Source: Blastococcus colisei
Lineage (GTDB): Bacteria > Actinomycetota > Actinomycetes > Mycobacteriales > Geodermatophilaceae
DNA length: 64,000 bases
Direction of reading: 5' to 3'
NCBI RefSeq assembly: GCF_006717095.1
Contig: NZ_VFQE01000001.1
Coordinates: forward strand, 2,542,001 to 2,606,000
Positions 36,106 through 44,635 of the stretch are shown piece by piece. The position numbers and the translations under genes were made by a program. Numbering within the stretch: the stretch's first letter is position 1; every line of letters starts with the position of its first letter. Below the pieces are notes generated by a model, which was not told the DNA's origin, did not search any database, and was given only the letters and a program-made list of their open reading frames with translations.

Positions 36106-36888
36106 TCAGGAGAGAAGGTCCTCTCGTGGGCCCGGTCCGTCCTTCGTGAGCGACGGGTCGCTCGTCGCCGCACCGCCGAGGTAGGCCTCCTGAACGCTCA
36201 TCTCTCCCAGCAGTTCGTGAGCGGGCCCCGAGGCGACGACCGATCCGCGCTGCAGGACCCACGCCTCGTCCGCCACCTGCAGAGCCAGTGCGGCGAGCTG
36301 CTCGACCAGCAGGATCGTCAACCCTTCCTGCCGCAGGGTGGCGATGAGCTGGAAGGTCTCGTCCACGAGCTTGGGGGCAAGGCCCAGGGATGGTTCGTCG
36401 AGCAGCAGCACCGACGGCTTCGACATCAGGGCCACCGCGGTCGCCAGCATCTGCTGTTCGCCCCCGCTCAACGTCGCGGCAGCCTGCCGACGCCGCTGCC
36501 CGAGGATGGGGAACCGCTCGTACTGCGCGTCGACGTCGGTGAGGACGTCCGCCCGCTTGGCTCTCGACCGGTACCGATCAAGGGCGCCCAGCAGGAGGTT
36601 GGCGTGGACGGACTGGTCGCCGAAAACGCGGTGCCCTTCGAGCACGTGCGCGACCCCGAGACGGACCCGCTTGTGCGCCGGGACCTGCGTGACGACGCCG
36701 TGCCCCTCGAACTCGACCTTGCCGGTCGACGGGGCGACGAGGCCGCTCAGCACTTTCAGCAGAGTCGACTTGCCGGCACCGTTGGCGCCGATGACCGTGC
36801 CGACGTGGCCCTGCTGCAGGTGCAGCGAGACGTTCCGCAGCGCGCTCACCGGACCGTAGTTGACGCTGACATCCGTGACAGTGAGCAC
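36106..36888 (-). CDS. livF: ABC transporter ATP-binding protein, LivF type
   Basis: A 260-aa ABC ATPase. The Walker A motif is GTVIGANGAGKSTLLKVLSGL, the signature is ATLSGGEQQMLATAVALM, Walker B is PSVLLLDEPSLGLAP, and the H-loop region is LTILLVEQ. The LivF hallmarks LGVAHVLEGHRVFGDQSVHANLL and MSVQEAYLGG place it in the HAAT family. Three bases separate it from the end of the fused LivM-LivG. It energises uptake with that protein and LivH. Confidence 0.93.
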   Translation of the reverse strand: MLTVTDVSVNYGPVSALRNVSLHLQQGHVGTVIGANGAGKSTLLKVLSGLVAPSTGKVEFEGHGVVTQVPAHKRVRLGVAHVLEGHRVFGDQSVHANLLLGALDRYRSRAKRADVLTDVDAQYERFPILGQRRRQAAATLSGGEQQMLATAVALMSKPSVLLLDEPSLGLAPKLVDETFQLIATLRQEGLTILLVEQLAALALQVADEAWVLQRGSVVASGPAHELLGEMSVQEAYLGGAATSDPSLTKDGPGPREDLLS

Positions 36889-36891
36889 CGA

Positions 36892-38748
36892 TCACACCCC
36901 CGTAGCCGCGGCCGAGGCACCGAGATACGCCTCGAGCACCCGTTCGTCGCTTCGCGCCGCAGCCGGCGTCCCGTCGAAGATCACCTCGCCCTGGTCCAGT
37001 ACCGTCACGGTCTCCACGAGCCGGAGCAGGAAGTCCATGTGGTGCTCGATGAGCAGGACCGTCATGCCGCCGTCACGCAGCGTCTGGAGCAGCGACGCCA
37101 GCTCGACCAGGTCGTCCTCGGCGAGGCCGGCGGCGGGCTCGTCGAGCATGAGCAGCAGGGGCTCGCCCGCCAGCGAGCGAGCCAGCTCGAGCAATCGTTG
37201 CCGGCCGAACGGCAGGCCTCCCGCCAGTGCCTCGCGGAGTTCCTCCAGCCCGACGCGCTCGATGGCCGCCTCCGCGGAGCGGACCATGCGACGTTCCTCC
37301 CGCACGGCGGCGCGGGTGCCGAACAGCAGCTGGACCAGGCGCGAGCGGAACAACCGCTCGGCTCCGACGACGACGTTCTCCCGGACAGTGAGCTCGTCGA
37401 AGACGAGGGGATGCTGGAAGGTCCGGCCGATGCCGAGCGTGGCGACCTGGTGCGGCTTGCGTCCGTCGGCACGCACTCCGCCGAAGGACACCTGCCCGCT
37501 GGTCGGCTTGTAGACGCCCGAGACCACGTTCAGCAGCGTGGTCTTGCCGGAGCCGTTCGGGCCGATCAGGCCGTGGATGCTGCCCTTACGGACCGAGATG
37601 CTGACGCCGTCCAGAGCGCGCACGCCGCTGAAGTTCATCACGACGTCCCGCACCTCGAGCAGGACGTCGCCCTCGGCGACCCCGGCTGCCGCGGCACCGT
37701 CACGACTCTGCTCGGCCGGCTGCACCTCGGCCGGCTCGGCCTTCTCGTCCCTCCGCCGGTCGACGCGGTGGTGGATGAGACTGGTCCGGTAAGGGAACAG
37801 CCCTGCGAGACCACGTGGCAGCACGATGAAGGAGAACAGCAGGATCAGGCCGTAGATGAGGTGCTGCCACTCGCTGAACGCCTGCAGTTGATCAGGAAGG
37901 TAGGTCAGCAGCGCGGCGCCGAGGAAGGGCCCTGCCAGCGTCCGCATTCCGCCCAGGACGGCGAACACGAGGATCGCGATGGACGCATTCACCGAGAAGG
38001 CGTCGGGACTGACGAAGCCGACGACGTGGGCGTACGTCACGCCGGCGATGCCGGCCAGCGCAGCGCTGAGGACGTAGGCGAGCCGCTTCCGGCGGGCCGG
38101 GTTCACGCCGAGCGTGGACGCCGCCAACTCGCTCTCCTGGAGCGCGACGAACGAGCGGCCGACGTGCGACTTGAGGATGTTGGCGAGCAACCAGGTCACG
38201 ACGACGACCAGGACCACCGTGACGTAGAAGTACGACACCAGCCCCAGGGTGTAGCCGAAGACCGTGAGCGAGCCCAGCGGCGGTGAGGGGATGTTCCCCA
38301 GGCCGGAGAACCCGCCCGTGACCTCTCCCCACTGGCGGAAAATCGTGAAGGCCAGGATGCCCAGCCCGAGGGTCACCATGGCGAGGTAGAACTCGTGGAC
38401 CCGGCCGGCCGGGATCGACACGAGCGCCCCGACGATGATCGCCATGACGATCCCGGCTGGTACCGAAGCCCAGAGTGGCCAGTCGTACTGCACGGACATC
38501 ACCGCCGTGCCGTAGGCCCCGGTGCCGTAGATGGCTGCCTGACCCAGCGAGATCTGGCCGGCGTAACCGGTGAGGACGTTGATGCTCTGGGCCAGCAACG
38601 CGTTGATGCCGAAGATGATCGTCAGTTGCACCAGACGTGGTGGCGACGTGAACGGGATGACGAGCACCACCACAACCGCCGCGGCCGCGAAGGCCCACGG
38701 TGGCAGGGCGCCAGTGATCCGCCGGACACCGTCTCGAAGGGAGTTCAT
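36892..38748 (-). CDS. Fused LivM permease - LivG ATPase
   Basis: 618 aa. Residues about 1-330 are the LivM-type permease: eight or more helices, GYAGQISLGQAAIYGTGAYGTA, LTVFGYTLGLVSYFYVTV and AILVFAVLGGMRTLAGPFLGAALL. After a charged linker of about 40 residues (rich in Glu, Ala and Arg), residues about 365-618 are the LivG-type ATPase. This part has LIGPNGSGKTTLLNVVSGV, GIGRTFQHPLVFDELTVRENV, PFGRQRLLELARSLAGEPLLLMLDEPAAGL and the H-loop MTVLLIEHHMD. The signature LSGGQ is LPFGRQ here, as in many LivG proteins. Permease and ATPase are usually separate genes. The start overlaps the livH stop by 4 bases. Confidence 0.92.
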   Translation of the reverse strand: MNSLRDGVRRITGALPPWAFAAAAVVVVLVIPFTSPPRLVQLTIIFGINALLAQSINVLTGYAGQISLGQAAIYGTGAYGTAVMSVQYDWPLWASVPAGIVMAIIVGALVSIPAGRVHEFYLAMVTLGLGILAFTIFRQWGEVTGGFSGLGNIPSPPLGSLTVFGYTLGLVSYFYVTVVLVVVVTWLLANILKSHVGRSFVALQESELAASTLGVNPARRKRLAYVLSAALAGIAGVTYAHVVGFVSPDAFSVNASIAILVFAVLGGMRTLAGPFLGAALLTYLPDQLQAFSEWQHLIYGLILLFSFIVLPRGLAGLFPYRTSLIHHRVDRRRDEKAEPAEVQPAEQSRDGAAAAGVAEGDVLLEVRDVVMNFSGVRALDGVSISVRKGSIHGLIGPNGSGKTTLLNVVSGVYKPTSGQVSFGGVRADGRKPHQVATLGIGRTFQHPLVFDELTVRENVVVGAERLFRSRLVQLLFGTRAAVREERRMVRSAEAAIERVGLEELREALAGGLPFGRQRLLELARSLAGEPLLLMLDEPAAGLAEDDLVELASLLQTLRDGGMTVLLIEHHMDFLLRLVETVTVLDQGEVIFDGTPAAARSDERVLEAYLGASAAATGV

Positions 38749-39626
38749 ACCTTGAGCGCCTCTCGCTTCCCGAACAGGCCCGACGGCCGCACCATGAGGA
38801 TGAGAATGAGAACCGTGAATGCCACGGCGCTCTGCGCGGCCGTCGAGATGTAGCCGCCGACCATCAGTTCCGCGACACCCACGGTGAGCCCGCCGACGAG
38901 GGTGCCGACCGAACTGCCCACGCCGCCGACCACGACGGCGGCGAATCCGTTGAGCAGCAAGGTGAACCCGAACGCCGGACTGATGCCGGTGACCGGGGCG
39001 ATGAGGACGCCGGCCAGGGCGGCCAACGCGGCGCTGACGAGGAACGACGTCGTCACGACCGCCTCGACGCGAATACCCCGCAACCGCGCCGACTCCGAGT
39101 CATGGCTCGTGGCCTGCAGGACCATGCCCCAGGACGTACGCCGGACGACGAGCTCGAAGAGTGCCAGGACGACGAGGGCCACACCTGCGACGAGCAGCAG
39201 TTGCAGCGACATCCGCACGCCGAAGATGTCGACGTAGTCGCTGGCGCTGAAGATGATCCCAGGGAAGGACCGCACCTGCGGCCCGTAGATGTGGTCCGCG
39301 ATCGCTTCGATGACGATCGCAGCCCCCAGGGTCGCGACGATCCAGCCCAGACCGCTGGCGTGCTTGATGACCGGACGTACCGCCACACGTTCGAGTACGA
39401 CGCCCATCACCGCCACGGCCACGACCGCGATCAGGATCGCGAAACCGAGCGGGATACCGGCGGTCCACGCCGACAGCGCGAGGAACACGGCGATCATCAG
39501 GAAGGCGCCGTGTGCGAAGTTCACGACGCGAAGCGTCCAGAAGGTCACGTTCAGGCCCTGCCCGACAAGGGCGTACACGGCGCCGAGCGCGAGGCCCTGG
39601 AGAAGCAGTTGCAGGAAGAAGCTCAC
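38745..39626 (-). CDS. livH: ABC transporter permease, LivH type
   Basis: A 293-aa membrane permease with about eight hydrophobic segments. The family motifs are LLLQGLALGAVYALVGQGLNVTFWTLRVVNFAHGAFLMIAVFLAL at the N-terminus, RGIRVEAVVTTSFLVSAALAALAGVLIAP, and GFAAVVVGGVGSSVGTLVGGL near the end, the conserved cytoplasmic loop that meets the ATPase. It is the first transporter gene of the run livH-livMG-livF-binding protein. 58 bases separate it from the MmgE/PrpD gene, so it is probably part of the same long transcript. Confidence 0.92.
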   Translation of the reverse strand: MSFFLQLLLQGLALGAVYALVGQGLNVTFWTLRVVNFAHGAFLMIAVFLALSAWTAGIPLGFAILIAVVAVAVMGVVLERVAVRPVIKHASGLGWIVATLGAAIVIEAIADHIYGPQVRSFPGIIFSASDYVDIFGVRMSLQLLLVAGVALVVLALFELVVRRTSWGMVLQATSHDSESARLRGIRVEAVVTTSFLVSAALAALAGVLIAPVTGISPAFGFTLLLNGFAAVVVGGVGSSVGTLVGGLTVGVAELMVGGYISTAAQSAVAFTVLILILMVRPSGLFGKREALKV

Positions 39627-39684
39627 GGTCGCTCTCGTCTCCCGTCGCGGTCGGTACTGCGGGCTGAGCCGGACCCCACGGCGC

Positions 39685-41022
39685 TCATGCGATCGTCGCG
39701 GTGACGAGATCGCGGAGCGGCCGGTTCTCGATGTCGAGGACGACGTCGACGAACTCGTCCAGTCGGTCCTTGCCGAAGGGCATGTCGTCGACGATCGCGC
39801 TGAGCCGATCGGCCGTCTCCACGCGATCCCAGTTGAACGTCTCGGGCGTCGCGATGTACTCGGCCGTGAAGTCGCCCCGACCGGTGCGCACGCTCAGCCG
39901 GCACGAGTTCGCCGGCAGCTCCGGATCCGGCACGATCTCCACGCGACGCACCAGGGACATCAGCGTCTCGTCATCGAAGTCGCGCAGGTCTCCCAGGCGG
40001 ACGGTCCGCTTGCGGATGGCCACTGCGAGGCAGTAGGGCGCGCTCATGAGGGAGCCCCCCACATCCGTGAAGGGGCCGTGCTCATCCGTGCCCGGATACG
40101 CCGCCTCGGCCGGGGAGAGTCGCAGCGTCACCGCCTCGACCTCGTGCTCGCCGACGTCGTGGCGGGACACCAGGTCGGTCAACACCGTGACCGGCACCTG
40201 GTTGATGGCGCAGATGGGGAACGGCTTGTAGGTCACGTCGAGGATCTGCCACCGGGAGCCGAGTTCGCGGCCGATCTCGTCCGCGCCGTCACTCGACCCG
40301 GCGAACGCGGCGAAGTGACCCATCACGCCCTCCAGCGCGTCGGGCGCCCCTGAGACCCCCTTCTGCGCGAGCAGCGCGGCGATCATCCCGTTCCTGCTGG
40401 CGGATCCGACCTGGTACTGCCACTCCTGCGTGCCGGCCACCCAGGTCTGGTTCGTGCCGCCTCCGAACGCCGCGGCCAGGCCGAGAGCGTTTGCGGTCTG
40501 CTCGTCAGTCAGCCCGAGCAGCCGGGCACAGGCCGCGGCCGAGCCGAACGGGCCGTAGATGCTCGTGGCCCGCAGCCCGCGCTTCGTCGACGTGGCGGCA
40601 TGCTGCGCCGCGATGGCCGACGTCGCCTCGTAGCCGGCCACCATCGCGGTGAGGAAGGACCGGCCACTGGTGTCGGCACGGTCTCCCAGCGCGAGCAGGG
40701 ACGGCAGCACCGTGCAGCCGAGGTGGGTCAGCACGCTGAGCTGGGTGTCGTCCTGGGTGCGAGCGTGCATGAGTGCGCCGGTCGCGAGAGCGGCCTGCTC
40801 GACGGTCACGCGCGTACCTGCGACAGGAAGCCGGGCGCCGTCCTCGCACCGCCCGATGTCGGCAGCGAGCTCGAAGGCGGGTCCCGCGCTCTGGTGGCCG
40901 GCCAGCGCGACACCGAGGTCGTGGAGGAGGGTGACCTTGGCCTTCTCGAACACTGCCTCGGGAGCGCTCGACAACTCGAACCCCGACACGAACTGCGCGA
41001 CCCGCTGCGTTGCTGTCGTCAT
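39685..41022 (-). CDS. MmgE/PrpD family protein
   Basis: A 445-aa member of the MmgE/PrpD superfamily, whose members include 2-methylcitrate dehydratase, cis-aconitate decarboxylase and iminodisuccinate epimerase. The fold is an alpha-helical half with HARTQDDTQLSVLTHLGCTVLPSLLALGDR and SIYGPFGSAAACARLLGLTDEQTANALGLAAAFGGGTNQTWVAGTQEWQYQVG, then a lid with TYKPFPICAINQVPV. The KPFP and HARTQDDTQ segments correspond to the active-site region. A hydration/dehydration or isomerisation of a tricarboxylate-like or cyclic acid is likely, but the substrate is open. The start overlaps the zinc dehydrogenase stop by 4 bases. Confidence 0.88.
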   Translation of the reverse strand: MTTATQRVAQFVSGFELSSAPEAVFEKAKVTLLHDLGVALAGHQSAGPAFELAADIGRCEDGARLPVAGTRVTVEQAALATGALMHARTQDDTQLSVLTHLGCTVLPSLLALGDRADTSGRSFLTAMVAGYEATSAIAAQHAATSTKRGLRATSIYGPFGSAAACARLLGLTDEQTANALGLAAAFGGGTNQTWVAGTQEWQYQVGSASRNGMIAALLAQKGVSGAPDALEGVMGHFAAFAGSSDGADEIGRELGSRWQILDVTYKPFPICAINQVPVTVLTDLVSRHDVGEHEVEAVTLRLSPAEAAYPGTDEHGPFTDVGGSLMSAPYCLAVAIRKRTVRLGDLRDFDDETLMSLVRRVEIVPDPELPANSCRLSVRTGRGDFTAEYIATPETFNWDRVETADRLSAIVDDMPFGKDRLDEFVDVVLDIENRPLRDLVTATIA

Positions 41023-42101
41023 TCTCCTTGGTCCTTTCCGTGTGGGGCTGCTGCTATGGATTCGCTGTGCGTGTGCTCAGGCAGGAGCAGGACCTTTCCG
41101 AATACGGCGCTGTCCTCCAGCAGCTGCTGAGCGCGGGCGGCCTCCGCCAGGGGGATGCGGTCGTGCACCACCGGGCGCAATCTGCGCTGGCCGACGAGCT
41201 CGAGGACGTGGAGCAGATCCGACGTGGTACCGGCGAAGGAGCCGACGATCTTGTGTTCCTTCACGAAGAGCGACCAGAGGTCGATCTCGACGGTGAATCC
41301 GGAATGCCCCCCGCAGGTGACGAGAGTTCCGCCGCGGGTCAGCGCCGTCAGGCTGCCCGCCCACGTGGCCTGCCCGACGTGCTCGAACACGACGTCCACG
41401 CCCCGGCCGCCGGTCAGGCGCCGAACCGTCCGCGGCCAGTCCGGGTCGTAGTGGTCGACCACCTCGTCCGCCCCGAGTGCGAGTGCTCGTTCCCGCTTCT
41501 CGCCGCTCCCGGCCGTCGTGATGACCCGGGCGCCGGCGAGCTTGGCGATCTGGATCCCCAGCGCGCCGATGCCGGAGCCGCCCGCGATGACCAGGACGTC
41601 GTGGCCCACACGGACACCGGCCCGGGTGACCAGCATGTGCCAGGCGGTCGCTCCCGTCACCGCTACGGCGGCGCCGTCCTCGAAGCTGACGTCGTCGGGC
41701 AGCGGCAGCAGCCACTGGGCCTCGACGACGACGTGCGAGGCGTATCCCCCATCGGTCTGCACGCCGAAGATCCGGCCGCGCAGGCAGGCGTTGTCCCGCC
41801 CCGCCCGGCAGAACTCGCAGCGTCCGCAGGAGATGGTCGGGTTGACCAGGACGCGCATTCCCATCGGGAGATCGACGCCCGCGCCGACCGCGGCCACCTC
41901 TCCGGTCACCTCGGTCCCGGAGACGTGCGGCATCACGATCGGGGCCGGCGTCTGACCCTCGCGGGAGAGGATGTCGACCCGGTTCACGCCGCAGGCGGCG
42001 ACCTTCACCAGCACCTGACCGGCCGCCGGTTCGGGGACCGGCAGCTCCTCCACCTGGAGGACCTCCGGACCGCCGTGCCGGTGGAACCGCACCGCCCGCA
42101 T
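41019..42101 (-). CDS. Zinc-binding MDR family alcohol dehydrogenase
   Basis: A 360-aa medium-chain dehydrogenase. HVSGTEVTGEVAAVGAGV is the catalytic-domain hinge. The four-Cys structural zinc site is visible as CGRCEFCRAGRDNAC. The nucleotide loop is VLVIAGGSGIGALGIQIAKLAGARVITTAGS. The quinone-oxidoreductase-like tail is HDRIPLAEAARAQQLLEDSAVFGKVLL. The cysteine/His catalytic zinc triad seems incomplete (GVNRVDILSREG), so it may not oxidise simple alcohols. ATG 42101 overlaps the enoyl-CoA hydratase stop by one base (TGATG). Confidence 0.85.
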   Translation of the reverse strand: MRAVRFHRHGGPEVLQVEELPVPEPAAGQVLVKVAACGVNRVDILSREGQTPAPIVMPHVSGTEVTGEVAAVGAGVDLPMGMRVLVNPTISCGRCEFCRAGRDNACLRGRIFGVQTDGGYASHVVVEAQWLLPLPDDVSFEDGAAVAVTGATAWHMLVTRAGVRVGHDVLVIAGGSGIGALGIQIAKLAGARVITTAGSGEKRERALALGADEVVDHYDPDWPRTVRRLTGGRGVDVVFEHVGQATWAGSLTALTRGGTLVTCGGHSGFTVEIDLWSLFVKEHKIVGSFAGTTSDLLHVLELVGQRRLRPVVHDRIPLAEAARAQQLLEDSAVFGKVLLLPEHTHSESIAAAPHGKDQGE

Positions 42102-42922
42102 CACCCGCGCACCGTCCGCAGGGCGTCCAGGAAGCGCGCCTTCGCGGTCTGGAACTCCGTGGAGCCGAAGCACAGCGAGTTGGTGATCGCCTCGAGCTTG
42201 AGGCTGTCCTCGAGCGAACTGTCGGCGCCGTGTCTGACGACGTGCTTGAGCAAACGGGACGCGTCCGCACCGCGGACGCCGATCCCGGCCGCCAGGGAGT
42301 CGACGTGCGTGCGCAGGTCGTCCGCCGAGTCGAAGACCTGGTTGACGAAGCCCCATCGCTCTGCCGTGTCGGCGTCCACGCGCTGCCCGGTGAAGGCCAT
42401 TTCCATGGTCCGCGAGGGCCCGATGACCCGCTGCATCAGCCACGTCAGGCCGAAGTCCTGCACGACGTCGACGCTCCCCGGGATCATCCAGAACCTGGAG
42501 CCGCGACGCGCGTAACGGAGGTCGCAGGCCATCGCGAGCCCGAGCCCGGCGCCCCCGACCGCGTTCCCCTGCAGGCACGCGATGGTGAGTTGGGGCAGCC
42601 GATGCACGGCCGAGATCAGTCGGTGCTGTTCGTCGAGCAGCCGCATCCCGGCGAAGACCGACGGGTCGTCGACGTGCTCCATGAAGAACGGCGTCCCGAG
42701 GTCCACCCCGGCGCAGAATGCCGGCCCCTCGGCGTCGATGACCAGGACGCGTACGTCGCCGTCCCGCTCCACGAGCGTGAGGGCGTCGAGCAGTTCCTGC
42801 AGCATCTGGGGGTCCAGCGCGTTGTGCTTCTCTCCCCGGGTCAGCGTGATCCTGGCCGCGCCGCCGGAGACGGCCAGCCGGATCCGGCCGGCGTCGAGAG
42901 CAGGGAACGCTCCGGCGCTCAC
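42101..42922 (-). CDS. Enoyl-CoA hydratase/isomerase family protein
   Basis: A 273-aa crotonase-fold enzyme acting on an acyl-CoA. The N-terminal CoA-binding segment is ARITLTRGEKHNALDPQMLQELLDAL. The first oxyanion region is FCAGVDLG and the second is LQGNAVGGAGLGLAMACDLRYARRG. The position of the first catalytic Glu of classical hydratases is occupied by Asn-Ala (GNAVGGAG), and the second falls at the SVDVVQDFG region, so a non-hydratase reaction (isomerase, hydrolase or C-C lyase) is possible. It lies between SDR and dehydrogenase genes with coupled starts. Confidence 0.87.
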   Translation of the reverse strand: MSAGAFPALDAGRIRLAVSGGAARITLTRGEKHNALDPQMLQELLDALTLVERDGDVRVLVIDAEGPAFCAGVDLGTPFFMEHVDDPSVFAGMRLLDEQHRLISAVHRLPQLTIACLQGNAVGGAGLGLAMACDLRYARRGSRFWMIPGSVDVVQDFGLTWLMQRVIGPSRTMEMAFTGQRVDADTAERWGFVNQVFDSADDLRTHVDSLAAGIGVRGADASRLLKHVVRHGADSSLEDSLKLEAITNSLCFGSTEFQTAKARFLDALRTVRG

Positions 42923-43680
42923 GCGGCACCCCCGTTGACGTGCCAGACCTGGCCCGTGACGAAGCTGCCGCCGTCCGAGGCCAGGAAGGCGATCACCGAC
43001 GCGATCTCCTCCGCCGTCCCGGCGCGGTTCAGGAGGCCGTAGTTGCTGGAGAGCCGCTCGAACCGCTCGCGGAAGTCGTCGTGGATCGCGGAGTCGACCA
43101 GGCCCGGCGCCACGGCGTTGACGAGCACGCCGTGCCGTCCGAACTCACGGGCCAGGCCGAGGGTCAACGTGTCGATCCCGCCCTTGGACACGGCGTAGTG
43201 CATGCTCTCGCCCGCTCCCCCGGTCCGGGACACCACCGAGGAGAGATTCACGATCCGGCCGCCGCCCGCAGCCACCATGCCGTCCAGCACGGCGCGGCAG
43301 CAGTTGACGGTCCCGACGATGTTCAGCTCCAGGGTCCGCCGCCAGAGGGCGTCGTCGATCTCCAGGAACGGATGGAGCTCCAGGAACCCGCCGGCGCTGT
43401 TGACCAGCACGGTCGGCGCGCCCAGTTCGGCGACCACCGTGCGGTACGCCCGTTCGACGGATTCGGTGGAAACGACGTCGAGCTGGACGGGCAGGGCGCC
43501 GCCCCCGGCGGAGCGGACCTCCTTCGCGACCTGCTCGGCCCGGTCGGCGCCCGACCGGTACCCGACCGCGACATCGAACCCGTCCGTCGCGAGCCGGACA
43601 GCGGTCGCGGCTCCGATGCCGCTGCTGCCACCCGTCACGAGCGCGACGGGCCGGCCGTGCCGTCCAGCCTGGGACATCAT
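42919..43680 (-). CDS. SDR family oxidoreductase (FabG-like)
   Basis: A 253-aa short-chain dehydrogenase. The cofactor loop is ALVTGGSSGIGAATAVRLA. The NNAG position reads VLVNSAGGFLE, and the catalytic Ser-Tyr-Lys triad is NLSSVVSRTGGAGESMHYAVSKGG. The Arg in VAVGYRSGADRAEQ suggests NADP(H). The end SDGGSFVTGQVWHVNGGAA is typical of 3-oxoacyl reductases. The likely role is oxidation of a 3-hydroxyacyl-CoA or cyclic alcohol intermediate in the island pathway. It overlaps both neighbours by 4 bases. Confidence 0.9.
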   Translation of the reverse strand: MMSQAGRHGRPVALVTGGSSGIGAATAVRLATDGFDVAVGYRSGADRAEQVAKEVRSAGGGALPVQLDVVSTESVERAYRTVVAELGAPTVLVNSAGGFLELHPFLEIDDALWRRTLELNIVGTVNCCRAVLDGMVAAGGGRIVNLSSVVSRTGGAGESMHYAVSKGGIDTLTLGLAREFGRHGVLVNAVAPGLVDSAIHDDFRERFERLSSNYGLLNRAGTAEEIASVIAFLASDGGSFVTGQVWHVNGGAA

Positions 43681-44390
43681 GAGCCCCCCGCCGCGGGGCG
43701 GTCGGGGCCGCCGGCCTCCACCTTGGCGACGAGCAGCTCCAGGAACCGCGCGGCCTGGACACCGTCCATCGCCGCGTGGTCGAAACTGAGGCTCAGGTAC
43801 AGCACGGGGACGGCCACGGGCGAGCCGTTCTGGAGACGGATCTCGTCGCGGACGGCTCCGACGCCCAGGATCGCCAATTGCGGCGGATTGATGATCGGGG
43901 TGAAGAACTCCACCCCGTGGGCACCCAGTGTGCTCAGCGTGAAGGTCGCGTCGGCGAGGTCCGCGAGCTTGATGCGGCCCGAGCGGGCGCGGTCGCTGAC
44001 GTCCACGATCGCCGCCCCCACGGCGTCGACGTCCATCTCCTGCGCGTCACGGAGGACGGGGACGGTCAATCCGTCCTCGAGTGCCACCGCCACGCCGAGG
44101 TTCACCCGTTTGTAGAGCCGGATCTCGCCTTCTTCGGTCCTGCCGTTCACCCGGGGGTACTCACGAAGGGCTTCCACCACCACGCGGGCGAGGACGGCGG
44201 TCAGGCTGAGCCGCGGCACGTCGGCGCGGGCGTTGAGGCCGGCCCGAGCTGCCACCAGTGCCGACGCGTCAGCACGCGCATGCAGCGTCACGTGGGGCAT
44301 CTCGGCGACCGCCGCGCGCATCGAGCGTCCTACGGCGCGACGGTTCCGGTCGCTGGGCAGGACGTCGTAGAGCTCCTCCGCGCTCGTCAA
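43677..44390 (-). CDS. Stand-alone 2-oxoacid dehydrogenase E2 catalytic domain
   Basis: 237 aa, only the acyltransferase (catalytic) domain of E2: RRAVGRSMRAAVAEMPHVTLHARADASALVAAR, then RLYKRVNLGVAVALEDGLTVPVLRDAQEMDVDAV, STLGAHGVEFFTPIINPPQLAILGVGAVR and LSLSFDHAAMDGVQAARFLELL. The catalytic His205 and Asp209 (HxxxD) are intact. There is no lipoyl domain and no peripheral-subunit-binding domain, which are normally on the same chain. The lipoyl domain is the next gene upstream, overlapping by 4 bases. It should transfer an acyl group from the lipoyl arm to CoA. Confidence 0.9.
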   Translation of the reverse strand: MTSAEELYDVLPSDRNRRAVGRSMRAAVAEMPHVTLHARADASALVAARAGLNARADVPRLSLTAVLARVVVEALREYPRVNGRTEEGEIRLYKRVNLGVAVALEDGLTVPVLRDAQEMDVDAVGAAIVDVSDRARSGRIKLADLADATFTLSTLGAHGVEFFTPIINPPQLAILGVGAVRDEIRLQNGSPVAVPVLYLSLSFDHAAMDGVQAARFLELLVAKVEAGGPDRPAAGGS

Positions 44391-44635
44391 GTCGGATCAC
44401 CACTGGTCGCCTCGACCCGGGCGATGACCTGTCCTGCCTCGACCTGCGCGCCTTCCTCGACGAGCAGCTCGGTGATCCGGCCGGAGACCTGGCTGACGAT
44501 CTCGGCATCGGCCTTGTCGGTCTCCATCTCGGCGACCGGCTCGTCCTCCGTGACGAGGTCGCCCACCTTCTTCAGCCACACCACGAGGTGCGCCTCGTCC
44601 ATCGTGACGCCCCACTTCGGGACCACAATCTCCAT
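44387..44635 (-). CDS. Free-standing lipoyl-domain protein (E2 lipoyl subunit)
   Basis: 82 aa, a single biotinyl/lipoyl domain: MEIVVPKWGVTMDEAHLVVWLKKVGD, then VAEMETDKADAEIVSQVSG with the modified lysine at residue 41, then GRITELLVEEGAQVEAGQVIARVE. The DKA sequence is the lipoylation type, not the MKM of biotin carriers. ATG 44635 overlaps the E1-beta stop by one base (TGATG), and the stop overlaps the E2 catalytic gene. It is the swinging arm for the neighbouring E1 and E2 catalytic proteins. Lipoylation must come from a ligase or from LipA; a lipA gene lies at the end of this island. Confidence 0.93.
   Translation of the reverse strand: MEIVVPKWGVTMDEAHLVVWLKKVGDLVTEDEPVAEMETDKADAEIVSQVSGRITELLVEEGAQVEAGQVIARVEATSGDPT

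Noticed and set aside
34255-38286. A 1343-codon open frame on the plus strand opposite the liv transporter genes
   Set aside because: The translation is low-complexity (rich in Arg, Glu, Asp, Gly, Val, His) with no motifs, and it mirrors codon bias of the strongly supported transporter genes on the minus strand. It is an antisense shadow typical of high-GC DNA.
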